Assembly (NCBI GenBank): GCA_003952965.2
Contig: CM025853.1
Coordinates: forward strand, 27,741,752 to 27,805,751
From: Morella rubra
Lineage: Eukaryota > Streptophyta > Magnoliopsida > Fagales > Myricaceae
Reading direction: 5' to 3'
DNA: 64,000 nucleotides
Both the position numbers and the translations under genes were made by a program. The notes under the pieces are model-generated. The model was not told the origin of the DNA and ran no database searches. It saw only the letters and a program-made list of their open reading frames with translations. Below, piece after piece: positions 10,748 through 22,099 of the stretch; position 1 is the stretch's first letter, and every line of letters starts with the position of its first letter.

Positions 10748-11200
10748 CTTTTTTTTTTTTTTTTCTTCAGGAAAACATTTCATTAATATCAATAGTACAA
10801 ATATAGAAAGAAAAGTTAAAGCCATACAAAGATAAATTTACATATAACTAACAGAAAAATCACTAAATGCTCCATACTTAGCAAAGAGAACAATGGTGAC
10901 AAATGAAAATGCCGAGACCTATATTAGTAGCCCCACTAAAAGATTGAAAAGATCCACGAGAAATCAGAGAGGCCCATTAGAGAGCCGAAACAGCAAAAAG
11001 AGAAACAGCTAATACCAAATAAGGGCCGAAAACAGGCACAAACAAAATCTAAGACCAAAAGCCTATCCGAAATCAGAGAGCCACCAAAGTAAAATTTTAT
11101 CCAAAAAACGCGCTGCATTTTCGGTGCACAAAGCTCCCATCTAATCAGCCTACCCATATCTATGAAAAGTTTAGTATCGACAGGTGGGGAGAAAGGAAAT
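10748..11200 (-). mobile_element. LINE-like 3' end with poly(A), minus strand
   Basis: A long T run at about 10748-10765 on the plus strand is a poly(A) tail on the minus strand. Upstream of it on that strand is a tract that could be a LINE 3' UTR. I found no flanking duplication and no recognisable coding domain, so the right boundary is only approximate. Confidence 0.4.
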
Positions 11201-11399
11201 AATTAATTAGAAATAAAAAGTTTGAATTTTGAGTTGGTTTTCTCTTCTTTTTTTTTTTTTTTTCTTTTAAAAAAAAAAAAAAAGACCTTAAAAACTCTGG
11301 ATTCTTTCCTTTTTAACAGTTTCCCCTAGTTACCTTTCTTGTCTTATATAATCACAGACCAAACAAAGCAACTAATTAAGAGCCGAGATAAATGCTACG

Positions 11400-11612
11400 A
11401 TGGCTGATATATTGATGGGTAACGCTCTCGGAATCATTCCGTCGAGTAGCAGCGAAGAGACAGAAAAGGGACTACTATTTCAAGAAAAAATGAAACACCT
11501 ACCGTCAGGGAAAAGTATAGGAGATAATGTACACATTCATCTTGCTTTAACCCATTTTCCTATGCTCACACATTGGGTGAGGCATATTCGAAGAGTCAAC
11601 CAACTAGTCTAA
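11400..11612 (+). CDS. Small open frame of unknown status (70 codons)
   Basis: A 70-codon frame starts at 11400, beginning MADILMGNALGIIPSSSSEE. A TATA-like TTATATAA lies about 55 bases upstream (near 11343). The sequence matches no family I know, has no signal peptide or membrane segment, and lies just beyond the 3' end of the minus-strand TPR2 gene, so it may be chance within a 3' UTR or spacer. Confidence 0.15.
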   Translation: MADILMGNALGIIPSSSSEETEKGLLFQEKMKHLPSGKSIGDNVHIHLALTHFPMLTHWVRHIRRVNQLV

Positions 11613-11725
11613 TTTTATACAAGAGAAAAAAAACATGAAGATTCCGGCCTGCATTTGTATTTTCATCTTTAGAGCTGCTCCGAGGCAGGATTGTCATTAG
11701 AGGAAGATAAAGCTATCCTGCCATT

Positions 11726-14700
11726 CTACACTCCATTATCAACGGCCAGTGCAACCACCCACTTCCCCTCCGAGGCCGAGGGCTCTATTACTTTAACAGA
11801 TCCATCTGTCAGTCCAATAGCCAATTGATTTGGCTCCTGGGGGTGTGCAGTAACAACCCGCGGGTATACAGTTTGGCTGTAACAGAGTAAAACGTAGGTA
11901 AAATAGAACACCAAACATTAAACTCGTGTAATAAATTCTTGAAGGTTAAGCAATACTAACACGTCACTTCTCTTTCGCTGAAATGAGCATTTTGCATGAG
12001 TGGAAAAATGTAAACTTACAGAAACACATTCTTATTGTAGCATAAATAATAGCGCCTCAGCAGTATATTACCGTAACAGAAAGCCATACCTGTTTGTCAA
12101 TGCCTGGGATAGGTATGCTGATGGAGCGATACGACACCTTAATTTCAGATTATCAGGATCAAACACTCCAATGTTCCCGTCAGTGAATGCAGCATAAACT
12201 AGTTGGCTATTGCAGGAATATGCTGCACATGATATGGGTGCAGATAATACATCTTGTGGCATCCACTGCAGTTCAAGAACATGTTAAGGAGTTTGTTGCC
12301 CAAGTTTCCCCCCCTAAGCAATTTTGTTGATACACAGCCAAGGCCAGCAAGTTTGGGGATTTAATTACATGATATGACCCTCCCCTTGAGGAGGAGGTGC
12401 CACTAAGCCCAGACTTTTTGGCTCTCACCCACTTACCAATGAACATAGATAACAAAGTAGAAGCTTTTACCTGCCTAATGCATTCCATCTTTGAAGCGTC
12501 ATATATTGCTAGCTGGGTCTCATGGCATACCAACAAATGGATATGATCAAAGTGGAACTGCACTCGAGTGTCACCAACAGGCACCTTTCCAGCAGGCAGT
12601 TGAATTGTAATTGATTTCCTTCTTTCCCAAGATTCAGTGTCCCAAAAGCAAAGCTATAAAAAGAAATGATACATTCTGTAATGACAAACATTGAGATAGG
12701 AGCACGGAGATATAAAATATTTGTGAACTATCCAATCTTACATGTCTCACAGGATGCATCTATATTTGGCACAGACGAAGAATAGTATAACCAACCCACT
12801 CATAAAAATTAATAATAAAAAGAAGAGCCCAGGCACTAATAGATGTAATGATCTCACATCTTGGACCTTTCATTTCAAGATCCATCAGAACTCTACCCAA
12901 TTTGCAACATTAAAAATCATTAAAAGAATAAAAATAAAATAGACGAAGAAGAGAAATAACAATATCTGAAGAATCGTGGGTGCAATGTACCTGAGCATCG
13001 GCACCTGAAGAAACCAGGACATTCCGGTTGGTGGAAAAAGCTAAACCAGTAATGCGCTTCTGGTGACCTTTTAATTTTGTTTTGACCTAGTGCAGAGCGA
13101 TTCACTTCTTATGTAAATCAACAGAACAATTAAAACCAATAACATCAGATATAACAAGATGCTTATAGTCATTACCTCATCCACCCTAACATTATAAATG
13201 TTAATGATTGAGTCCTCCATTCCAATTGCTATTATGTTATTATCTTGAGGATGAAAAGCAAGAAAGGTTGAGGCAGGCGGAGGTGGCATAAAAGTAGTCA
13301 TAACCTGCAAATGAATGCAATTTCCATACAAATACAAACTCTATTGATGGTACCCAAAAAGACCGTACCAAATACAGCTCTACAAAGCTGATGGTGATTA
13401 TAGAAACCATAGGAATGTGCACATAATTACCTTAAACGTCATCATATTGAACAACGAAACTTTTCCCCCACAGGCCGACATGACATAGGAATCATTCTTT
13501 GAGAGAGCAACACATGGAACTGCTTCTTGAGAATTCTCTGGGACATCATTAGTCATAACAAGACCACTGTTTGGCAGCCAATGTTGTGGAACAACTCTAG
13601 CAGTGGCCTATGTGACCAACAATGAGTCAGAAATCTTTCATGGTATATTGCTGCAAGTATTCTACCCAAACTATGCATGTAGAAACATGTGCACACATAC
13701 AGATGAATGTGTTCTGCAGCTTAAAGGGAGCTTAAACACAATCGGGAATGTATAGATAAAAATCCATCACCTTTCCACTTGGGTTTTGGTCACTCCGAGT
13801 CCACTTCCAAAGCTTCTGGAATCCATTTGAACCAAGTGCCAGAATGCCAATACCAGAATTCATGTAAAGGAGTTGAGCAACCTTCAAGCAAATGAGGCTA
13901 TTTTTAAGTTGAAACTTGATGGCACAAGACCTACTATATCTATTATAAAATTAAACTTCATACAGAAATAAGAAAGGGAAAAATGAAGAACCTTGTTGGC
14001 AGGATCAATGGTATCTGGCATCGTAACCGCTTGACATTGGACAGGTTCAACAATTTCTACCAGTTCCCAAGATTTGGTTTTATCAGAAACATTGTCTAAA
14101 CTTCTTTGCGTTTCTATGCTTCTACTCTTAGGCTGTACGCCATTCTACAACAAACAATAATCAGATTTAGATGCAAATAGGGCAAAATTGTTCAGTACCT
14201 CAGAAAACAACTAATAACTTCAACTGTCAACTATGGCTATCAAATCTCTTTGCCAAAAGGCCATATCAGCAGTGATTTTTGGACCAAATGGCATCTCCTA
14301 CACCATGAACAATGAGGGGTCATGCCTTGGGTTCAATCCCATAAAGGTGCGTTATGTCAAACTATCAAAAGAAGAAGAAGAAGGAAGAGAAGCTCTACAT
14401 TATACTATTTCAAGTTCATTCCAGCCTATCAACAGTCATTAAATAATTGCTGCCATAAAAATAAACTTTCAGAAGAGAACCCTAAGGTTGTAATAGGGAA
14501 TACTACAAGGATAGGAGTAGGCCTGGTAGGAGAGCTTCTTTCTGCACGTTCCATGTTAGTAAGGACCGGGTTGATCTTTCCAATGAAAGCAGAACTAGCT
14601 ACCTGATCCATAACGTGCAACAAACCAAGTTCTGAGCAACAAATCATCATGCAAAAGACGAGGGAAAGGGAAGGGGGGTTGCCATGTGGGTGGAAGATAA

Positions 14701-17700
14701 CAACCTTCTCCGTAGGTGCTCTCGATGCTTCGTAAGATCGACTTTCAACTGTTCTCAAGGTTCTGAGACCATCAGCATTAGCAAGAATCTTGATCCCATT
14801 GTCTGCCGTAGTAACAGCAAGAAGAGTTCCCTCCTTGTTGAATCTCAAGCGAGGAAGACCCTGCAGTTATGCCGACAATAATATCAAACAACTGACTAAA
14901 ACTAGAGGTATCTTCTAATGAAAGCTATACTTATTACTCACTGGAAGCCCACCCTCAGCATCTGAACTGGTGAGGACATCAACATTGTCCATATCCCAAA
15001 ACTTTATTTGGTTATCTTCACCAGCAGCAAGAAAGTGATTCCGTGTTGTGTCAAATTGCACTACTGCAACCGATTTCTTTCTAAACCCAGAATATTCTCT
15101 CTTTATTTTTCCTTCAGTTTCGTTCCATTCCACCAGGAAAGAGTCACCATCTTTACTTGTCCCGCAAGAGAATAATCTGAGATTTGGGAAATAATGGATA
15201 CAACACATACCTTCTTTGTTTAGTGGATACAACTATATATCAGTTGTGGCTAGCACATAAATCGAAAAAACCGATCTTTCTTCTGGTCAAATAGGAAAAG
15301 CGAGCTCACTACAATTAAAATGTTTCTCTTTATTGACTTACCTGCTTCCATCAGCACTGTAGAGCATTCTGGTACACCACTGTCCAGGAGCATCATAGTC
15401 AACCCTGGAGCCCACATTATCATACAACCAAGCCTTAATTTTACCATCAACAGCAGTGGAAAATATAAACTGCAAACACATCGATAGAACACATGACATT
15501 AGGGGGCATCTTTAAATACAACAATATGCTTCAAATATGAGCACTAACATCATTTGCATGTCTAACTTTTTCTATCTGAGTCTTGGTTGGTTCCAATAGT
15601 ACTACAGACAAAATTCTAGACATGGAACAAAACCACAGGTACAACATTCTATTCTATTATCTTCATGCTGTAACCTGTAAGCTATATACATTAAGTGGCT
15701 ACAGAAAAGCTGGTCATTGTTACTTCTGCCAGGCTGGACTGTATAGCATCCAATAATACAAACATACACCTGATGTTTCCTCAACCAATCACCAGAATTT
15801 TAGTGAAAACTATTATTACGAGCAAGAAGATTAAGGTCATTCCACGAAGATGCTCTCCCATAATTTGCATGATATAATAATTTCTATCGAACTTTGACCA
15901 GATGATTGTCTTACCTGAATATTTTCCTTTTGGTGAGGACAAATAGAATAAACAGGTGCTTCATGACCTTCAAAGGTAAAAAGCTTCCTTCCTGCTAGAT
16001 CCCAAACCTGTCAAATTTCTTAAAATTCAGTAAAACGTTTATAGCTCATAAAGCTAGCAAAAAGAAATTTACCAGCTGCATATGCCTTTCTGTTACCTTT
16101 ATTAACTTATCATCTCCACAAGTTACAACACACACTTGCTTGTTTGGGTATGAGAAGGATAAGTCATTCACACCACCAACATGAGCATCAATCTACAAGA
16201 AAGCAGAGTGCAGAGCGTTGGTCTGCCATTGCAAATAAACTCTTGGAATAAATAGCAAAAATTGAATGGAAACATGCCTCCAAATGCTGACGTAGATCAT
16301 TGGGCCCATGGTAAGCATGCAAATGTATCAAATGTTTTGTAAATGCAATCCCTGCAATAACACCACCACCGTAGAAAAAAATGAATATGGACCGATTGTG
16401 CTAGTTTTATATCTGAGGACATACCAATGAAATCTCCATCAGGACTCCATGATACCCGACTGACAGATATTGATGAATCTTTGACAATAACAGCCTGTAA
16501 GAAAGTCTCAATTAATACCCACATGTTTAAAACTGAAAATAATATTTTGCACATCAACCAACCATGTGTTTAAATATGCTACCCAAAAAGTCAAGTTTAG
16601 TCTTTTTAACTTGATGACAAGATACATACCTTGAATAGCTCAGAACAAGCAGCCATATCACAAATCTTGAGTGGCTTTGATACCAGTTTCTCTCGCAGAC
16701 CAACTTCCCAGAGTGCAATCTCACCATTGCCACACCCAACTACTCAAAATATACACATTAACTCCGATAAGGGACTGAGGCACAACTCAAAAGCTAAAAT
16801 ATAAAGGAGGACTCTCTATCTATTTTCCCTTAAATTATGACTTCCTGTGTTGTTAGCGTTTATCTTACTGGCAAGTAATGTCTGATGAGAAGGATGGAAA
16901 TCCATGCTTATCACAGTCGACCCCTGATGAATGATAGAAGCTACAGTTCTTGGCAGTTCATCAGGTGACAAAGAAGCTTTTTGCGACGCATGATATGTGA
17001 CCTGAATATGCAACAAAAAGGAATTCCTATCACAAAACCTGCAACAATGCATCCAGAACTGCATACAAACAAGTCAAGCTCTCTATAGCAATACCTCATC
17101 AACAGATTGTGCAGACCGCAGACGTTTCATTAGATGCTCATGCTCATTGCTTTGATAATCCACTATTCCAAGAGCATTTGACAATGGTCTTGGATGCTTC
17201 AATACAGACACTGTTATGAGGAAAAAATAAACCAGGTAAGATATACCAACTGGAGAAATCCAAAACAGGAACTGGGTTCTCTTGTCTGATCATCCTTCAA
17301 GCACCAAAGGAACAAAAAGATTCTCAGTCGTTTCAACAGAGTCTGAACTGTTAGTATGAAATGTGGACAAGAAAGCAGAAGAACTAGGTTAGCTTGGTAC
17401 TCTTAGTGTCTTAATTATCAGCGTATTTGCAAGTAGTTCAACTCCGCTTCAAGGACAACGAAGCCCTAACCTTGATTTGGTGGCACTGGTATTGATGAAG
17501 CAGCAACAACAGATGACTGAACAGATGAGGAAGGATTGGGATTAACCATCCATCCTGCTAAAGCGTTGGCGCTGGCGGATGCTGCAGCTTGCCGAAAGAT
17601 CTAGACATAAATAACAAAGCAAATTGGCAGAGTTAGAAACAGCATCAGGGTCATTAAATTTTGATAATTGAGTCATGTAGAAAATTATGATTATACTCCA

Positions 17701-18954
17701 GCATGTGCTGCAAGAGGTGCATAAGTTGAAGGCTTTGCAAGAGCTGCAACTGGAAAAGTGACTGGAGTAGGTGCACGTGCTCCATTTGTAGGAGAACACG
17801 TGTGGTCTGTGAACAAGGTTTTGATGTCAGGGTTTGGCCTTGGGTTCTTGCAAAGCTGGTGTTGCCAATTTAGGCTGCATAAAACATAAATGGAACACTT
17901 CAGGACCCAAATAAAGATAGATTGACCACAAAGCCACAAAACACTGCACTATGTATTCAGGGAAAAAAAGAAGCAAAAAGCTGTATCATTTGTTGGGAAC
18001 AATTATTATATTCAGCTTGCTTCAAAATACCACACTGTATAAATGAGCAGGAAGATTCATTAATGTGAACATCAAAAACATTAAAAGCACCTTTGATTGA
18101 TAAGAGTTCGCAATCGGGATGCCTTCGAAGTTGGCAAAGCAAGTTTTTCTCGGAAAAGAGGATTTGCTTCTATAAGTTTTTTAAGCTCTACCAGCATTAT
18201 GCTCCGAGCTGATTTAGTATCACCGTACTTCGACAACTGCTCATTTTCCCTGCATTAACCAAAAGACAAATTTTGGTATGTCTCAAATCCTACATCTCTT
18301 CTAATAAATTCCCATCAAATCTACCCCTTTTAATGCAAACCATTTTGTTCTTGGTAAGTAGCATAACCAAGCTTCCATACAACGTATATGATGCGAAAAT
18401 GCAAATCACCTGAAGTTTTCAAGCGTCAAAAGCTGAGTAATTTCTTTGTACAGTTCGTCATTGAATGTTTTAAAAACTTTCAAATCCTTGACTAATATCT
18501 CAGCAGCTTTCGCTCTGTCATCCCTGACCACATAATTATATCTTTTAATTAAAATGTAACGACCAAGATGAGCCAAGACATAGAATACAGACATATAAGT
18601 TCAGATTTCAAGTACCTGTCGAGAGCTTCGAGGTACTTCTGCTTTCGGATTTCGAAATAAATCTTCATAGAGTATCGGTTATCGTCGACTTTGGTAAATC
18701 CAGATAGGTACTTCTCAACCTCGTCCCACTCTCCGGCCAAAGCTGTGTCTTCGAAGTACTTCATGTTGAAGAAGAACCCCGACTCTTGCTCCAACCTATG
18801 CCGCAAAACCGCATACTGTAATAACCGCGAAACGGGGGAAAAAAAGTAGTGATAGTAGTATATGAAAAGCTTACTTGTGCACTGTCTCCTTGAATTTCTC
18901 TTCGTCGAGAAATTGGAGAATCAGAAACACCAATTCACTGCTCAAAGATGACAT
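11726..18954 (-). CDS. TPR2: TOPLESS-related corepressor, TPR2-like
   Basis: Nuclear Groucho/TUP1-type corepressor that binds EAR-motif repressors such as Aux/IAA and JAZ/NINJA partners and recruits histone deacetylases. About 25 exons encode roughly 1,130 residues. Exon 1 (18954-18875) starts MSSLSSELVFLILQFLDEE, the LisH domain. Exon 2 (18795-18616) gives the CTLH region with ESGFFFNMKYFEDTALAGEW and YLSGFTKVDDNRYSMK. Next come LNWQHQLCKNPRPNPDIKTL, a Pro/Ala-rich linker, then two WD40 propellers (GLREKLVSKP, KLFTFEGHEAPVYSICPHQK, FWDMDN, AFHPQDNNIIAIGMEDS, GHQKRITGLAFS, MECIRQ-WMPQ). It ends EPNQLAIGLTDGSVKVIEP, then DNGV and stop at 11728-11726. Exons I checked splice in frame with no stops. 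The ALAGEW and MECI..W variants fit TPR2 better than TPL. Leader region carries a GA repeat. Confidence 0.9.
14250..14400 (+). mobile_element. tRNA-derived SINE-like sequence in a TPR2 intron
   Basis: Around 14290-14345 is a stretch with a pol III B-box-like GGTTCAATCCC (14329-14339), a weak A-box-like region about 45 bases earlier, and a purine-rich AAGAAG tail beyond it. This layout fits a tRNA-derived SINE. No flanking duplication was found and the ends are uncertain. It does not fold as an intact tRNA. Confidence 0.4.
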
Positions 18955-19254
18955 TTCTGCTCCCTTAACGGTTCAGAAGTTCAAATTCAAAAATGGAAAT
19001 CGAGCGGGAAAGGATTCTCTCTAATGTGAAAGATTGGAGATTTTGACAATATAGGGCCGGAGAGAAAGCCGTTGGTCAAAATTCAGAACTCGAATTATCG
19101 TAGAGGAGCAGGCGAAAGCGACGGCGTTTTGGAGTCTGTCTTACATGGACTGGTTTCTAGGGTTTCTGGTTCCATGCTCGTCGTTCAACGAGAACAGTCA
19201 TGAGGAAGAAAAGCTGCCAATAAAAATAGAAAAAGCCAAAAAGCAGAGACACGG

Positions 19255-19279
19255 AGAGAGAGAGAGAGAGAGAGAGAGG
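19255..19279. repeat. GA microsatellite upstream of TPR2
   Basis: About twelve GA units (CT on the TPR2 sense strand) lie some 300 bp upstream of the TPR2 start codon. CT/GA tracts are common in plant promoters and leaders; no function can be assigned. Confidence 0.7.
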
Positions 19280-20521
19280 GAGATGACTTGTTCTCACTAT
19301 CTTCGATGCGTTTTGCAGTGTTTCAGTTTAACACTGACCTATCAGTGATAAGCAGCACAGCTTATATACGAGGTGATAAGCACACGTACTAAACAATTCC
19401 TGAAAAGGCCAGTAGGAGTTTATGTTGGGCTAAGATTCTATGCGCGACAGTCAAGACTGTCTCAATGCATGCGCACATATTTGGGACCTTCGTTTTGTAA
19501 AAAGTTATAAAATTTTTAGAATTTTAATAGATTTATAAATATTTACGAGTTTTATAGATTTTTATATAAAAATTAATAAAAAATTTTAGAAATTTATAAT
19601 TTTTACTAGAATTTATAAAAAAAATATAAAGAGATAAATTGATGTAATTATTTAATTAAAAAATATTAAAATTAGATAAAAAAAATATAAAGATTGAATA
19701 TTTGTTATAATTTTTTTAAAAAAATTATTACGTGAAAAATTGTTAAATATTATATAAAACGTATTGATATTTGTGTATGAATTTTTAAAATTTAAGATAT
19801 TAATTTTTAAAATTTTGTTTAATTTTATAATATTTTTACGAATTAACATGTCCAGAAGATTTTATGGTCTTTGTGCTGCATACGTGGCAAAGCTTTACTG
19901 GGTCATGAGAGTTGAGAGAAGACAGGTAATAGAGTGGATAAGCAGAAATTTGTGGTCAATGTTCGGAATCGAAGCCGGAACTCAAGTAGATTGAATATAC
20001 AACTTTACGTCCACCACATCCTCTGACGCTGTCTTTTGCCAGCGTGTCTGATTCTCCAGTTGGATCTCCTTCGAGTCTTCCCCGATCCCCACCGTCTCGT
20101 GTCGTGATAGTGTTTTTGTTTTTGTTTTTGTTTTTTGTTTTTTTAAATCTCGAGCTGTCCAGCATAAGCAAGTCAATGCGCGAATGCTTCACAGGGACAC
20201 GTGCATTATTTAAAGTTGAGTTATTTTGGCAAATGATCACCATTATAATTCTTTTAGCATATAAATCAGTGTGGAGTAAATAAGTCACAGAATTTTCGAA
20301 CTTCAATTAATAACATGAACAATGTGTACCTGTAGGTGCAGATTGATATTTTGTGATCATACAGATTATAAAAAGTGTTTCAAGAATTCTAATTGCTCAA
20401 TATTTTCAGAATATATCCATTACGTTAATATTTTGAAGTCTATTTTTAATTTTGAATTAAAATTTAATAGTTATCAGATCTAGTTTAATTCTGAATTTAA
20501 ACACTGTAGTTATAATTAACA

Positions 20522-20682
20522 CAGCGTTTGTATATCAAAAATTTTATTAAAATTTTATCTTTACAAACACACATCAAAATTTAACTTTAACTTTTATCTA
20601 TCATTCACCAATTTCAATACTACCTCTTTTTTAAGACCAACACAAAATTTTATTAAAATTTTACATCCAAATACTATGTAAG
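20522..20682 (-). mobile_element. AT-rich MITE-like element, copy A
   Basis: The reverse complement reads ATAGTATTTGGATG, then AAAATTTTAATAAAATTTT, GTGTTGG and AAAGAGGTAGTATTG, ending in ATACAAACGCTG. It aligns end to end with the copy at 23146-23326. Both ends carry AAAATTTTA-rich inverted repeats. Superfamily and target duplication unresolved. Confidence 0.6.
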
Positions 20683-20693
20683 TTTAGGTTTAC

Positions 20694-20860
20694 AGCCTGT
20701 TTATTTTCAAAATTTTGTTAAAATTTTATGTTGGCGTTAAAAAGGAGGTGACATTGGAATTAATGAATTAGTGATAAAAGTAAAAGTAAAATTTTGAAGT
20801 GTATTTGATAAAAGTAAAATTTTATTAAAATTTTTGTTTAACAAACCTAATGTTAATTTT
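20694..20860 (+). mobile_element. AT-rich MITE-like element, copy B
   Basis: Same family as copies A and C: AAATTTTGTTAAAATTTTATG, TTGGCGTTAAAAAGGAGGTG, a central GTGATAAAAGTAAAAG and a closing TTAACAAACCTAATG. It lies almost directly beside copy A in the opposite orientation. Confidence 0.55.
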
Positions 20861-21613
20861 GAAATTGAAGTAAATAGTCATTATTATAGATAATTAATAT
20901 TTTATTTCTCTTTAATTTGTAATTATAAAAGTTGGAAATGAATTACTAAATAAATGAGAGATTGATTTTAGTCATTATTTATTTTGAGAGGGTAAGACTC
21001 TTCCTTTAATATTAGTGAGAATCTAATTAGAGGTGTGCGTTTGGTTACCATTATGATATGTTAGTGAGACTCTAATATTTCACAGTTATCAATTTATTTT
21101 GTTTTATTCCATATGTCCTGCATCAATTACAAATCAGTCAACCCAGATGCTAGAAACAAAAACTGTAAATAGAAAACAACACACTAAAGAAAGCATAACA
21201 CACATTCGCATAAAAGAAATGGCATTATCACTTGAATCCAAGTTTGGGTGTATATGCATATTAACAGGAGTTGTCCAACTCAGTACATATCACAATGTTA
21301 TGGTCTTTGAGTTGTACAAGAAATCAAATGTTATGTTATTTAAAAGTACACTTAATATTTACCCGACACTAAATTGCCTTAATAGTTACAACAAATTTAA
21401 CATTATATAGGTCTCAGGTTCAAGTTTTTTATTATATTTTATGAAGATAATTCAAGCATCCATCAACGTATACCGAATTTAGATGGACTTAACTTAGTAT
21501 CCATACATGTTAAATTCAACGCCACGATAAAGGTTTGAGTCTTCAGCTGTAGGGGGCATGAGCTTGCTCAAGCTTTCCAAAATTTGCCCTTCGCGTTAAT
21601 ACCTTGTAACTTC

Positions 21614-21676
21614 AGGTTGGATCACTTCGTTTAGTAAAACAGAAAAAAAAAAAAAAAAAAAGGTTGGATCACTTCG
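21614..21676 (+). mobile_element. Minute retro-insertion: A tail between 16-bp direct repeats
   Basis: AGGTTGGATCACTTCG occurs at 21614-21629 and again at 21661-21676. Between them is a 31-bp insert: a 12-base body (TTTAGTAAAACA region) plus a long A run. This matches an extremely 5'-truncated target-primed insertion. Confidence 0.7.
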
Positions 21677-22099
21677 GTCGGAGTCTGAAATTTTCACTTG
21701 AGGCGATTAATGTCGTCCTCATAACTGAAGCAGCCGTCGCAATGCTAACATCTCGCAGCGTAGCTACACAATTGTGCCGTAGAAGCTTCCTAATCGACAA
21801 CCTGTCGCCGTAAAAATTACGAGTTCCTCTATTCTCATGTATCACTAGCCAAAGTTTTAAGTTCCAGTTAGAAAGGCGCATTCGTCGCCTTAATAGTATA
21901 AGTGGAGTCCAGGCTAAAATCGACCCGTTTCCAAACATACCTGAAAACACACATCCCCAATACGCCAATCCCCCTTTCTAACCGAAACCCTCAGAAAACC
22001 CCACCCGCACAACAGTTCACAGACAGTCTTTTCGGAAGTCGTAGCCCCCAGAAGCCAAAACAGTACTGTGAAAGACCTAAGAGCTAAGCTTTGAATCCA

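Larger units (their letters stand above)
19480..22099. other. AT-rich spacer between divergent TPR2 and PUM24
   Basis: No supported gene. It contains low-complexity AT sequence (19490-19850), two MITE-like elements (20522-20860) and a tiny retro-insertion (21630-21660). The promoters of both divergent genes must lie at its ends. Confidence 0.5.

Noticed and set aside
14329..14339. tRNA gene
   Set aside because: Only a B-box-like segment is present; no acceptor stem or anticodon arm can be formed, so a SINE-like origin is preferred.
21614..21676. rRNA 3' end, because GGTTGGATCACTTC resembles a small-subunit rRNA terminus
   Set aside because: The similarity is short and there is no rRNA upstream; the repeated motif is better explained as a target-site duplication.
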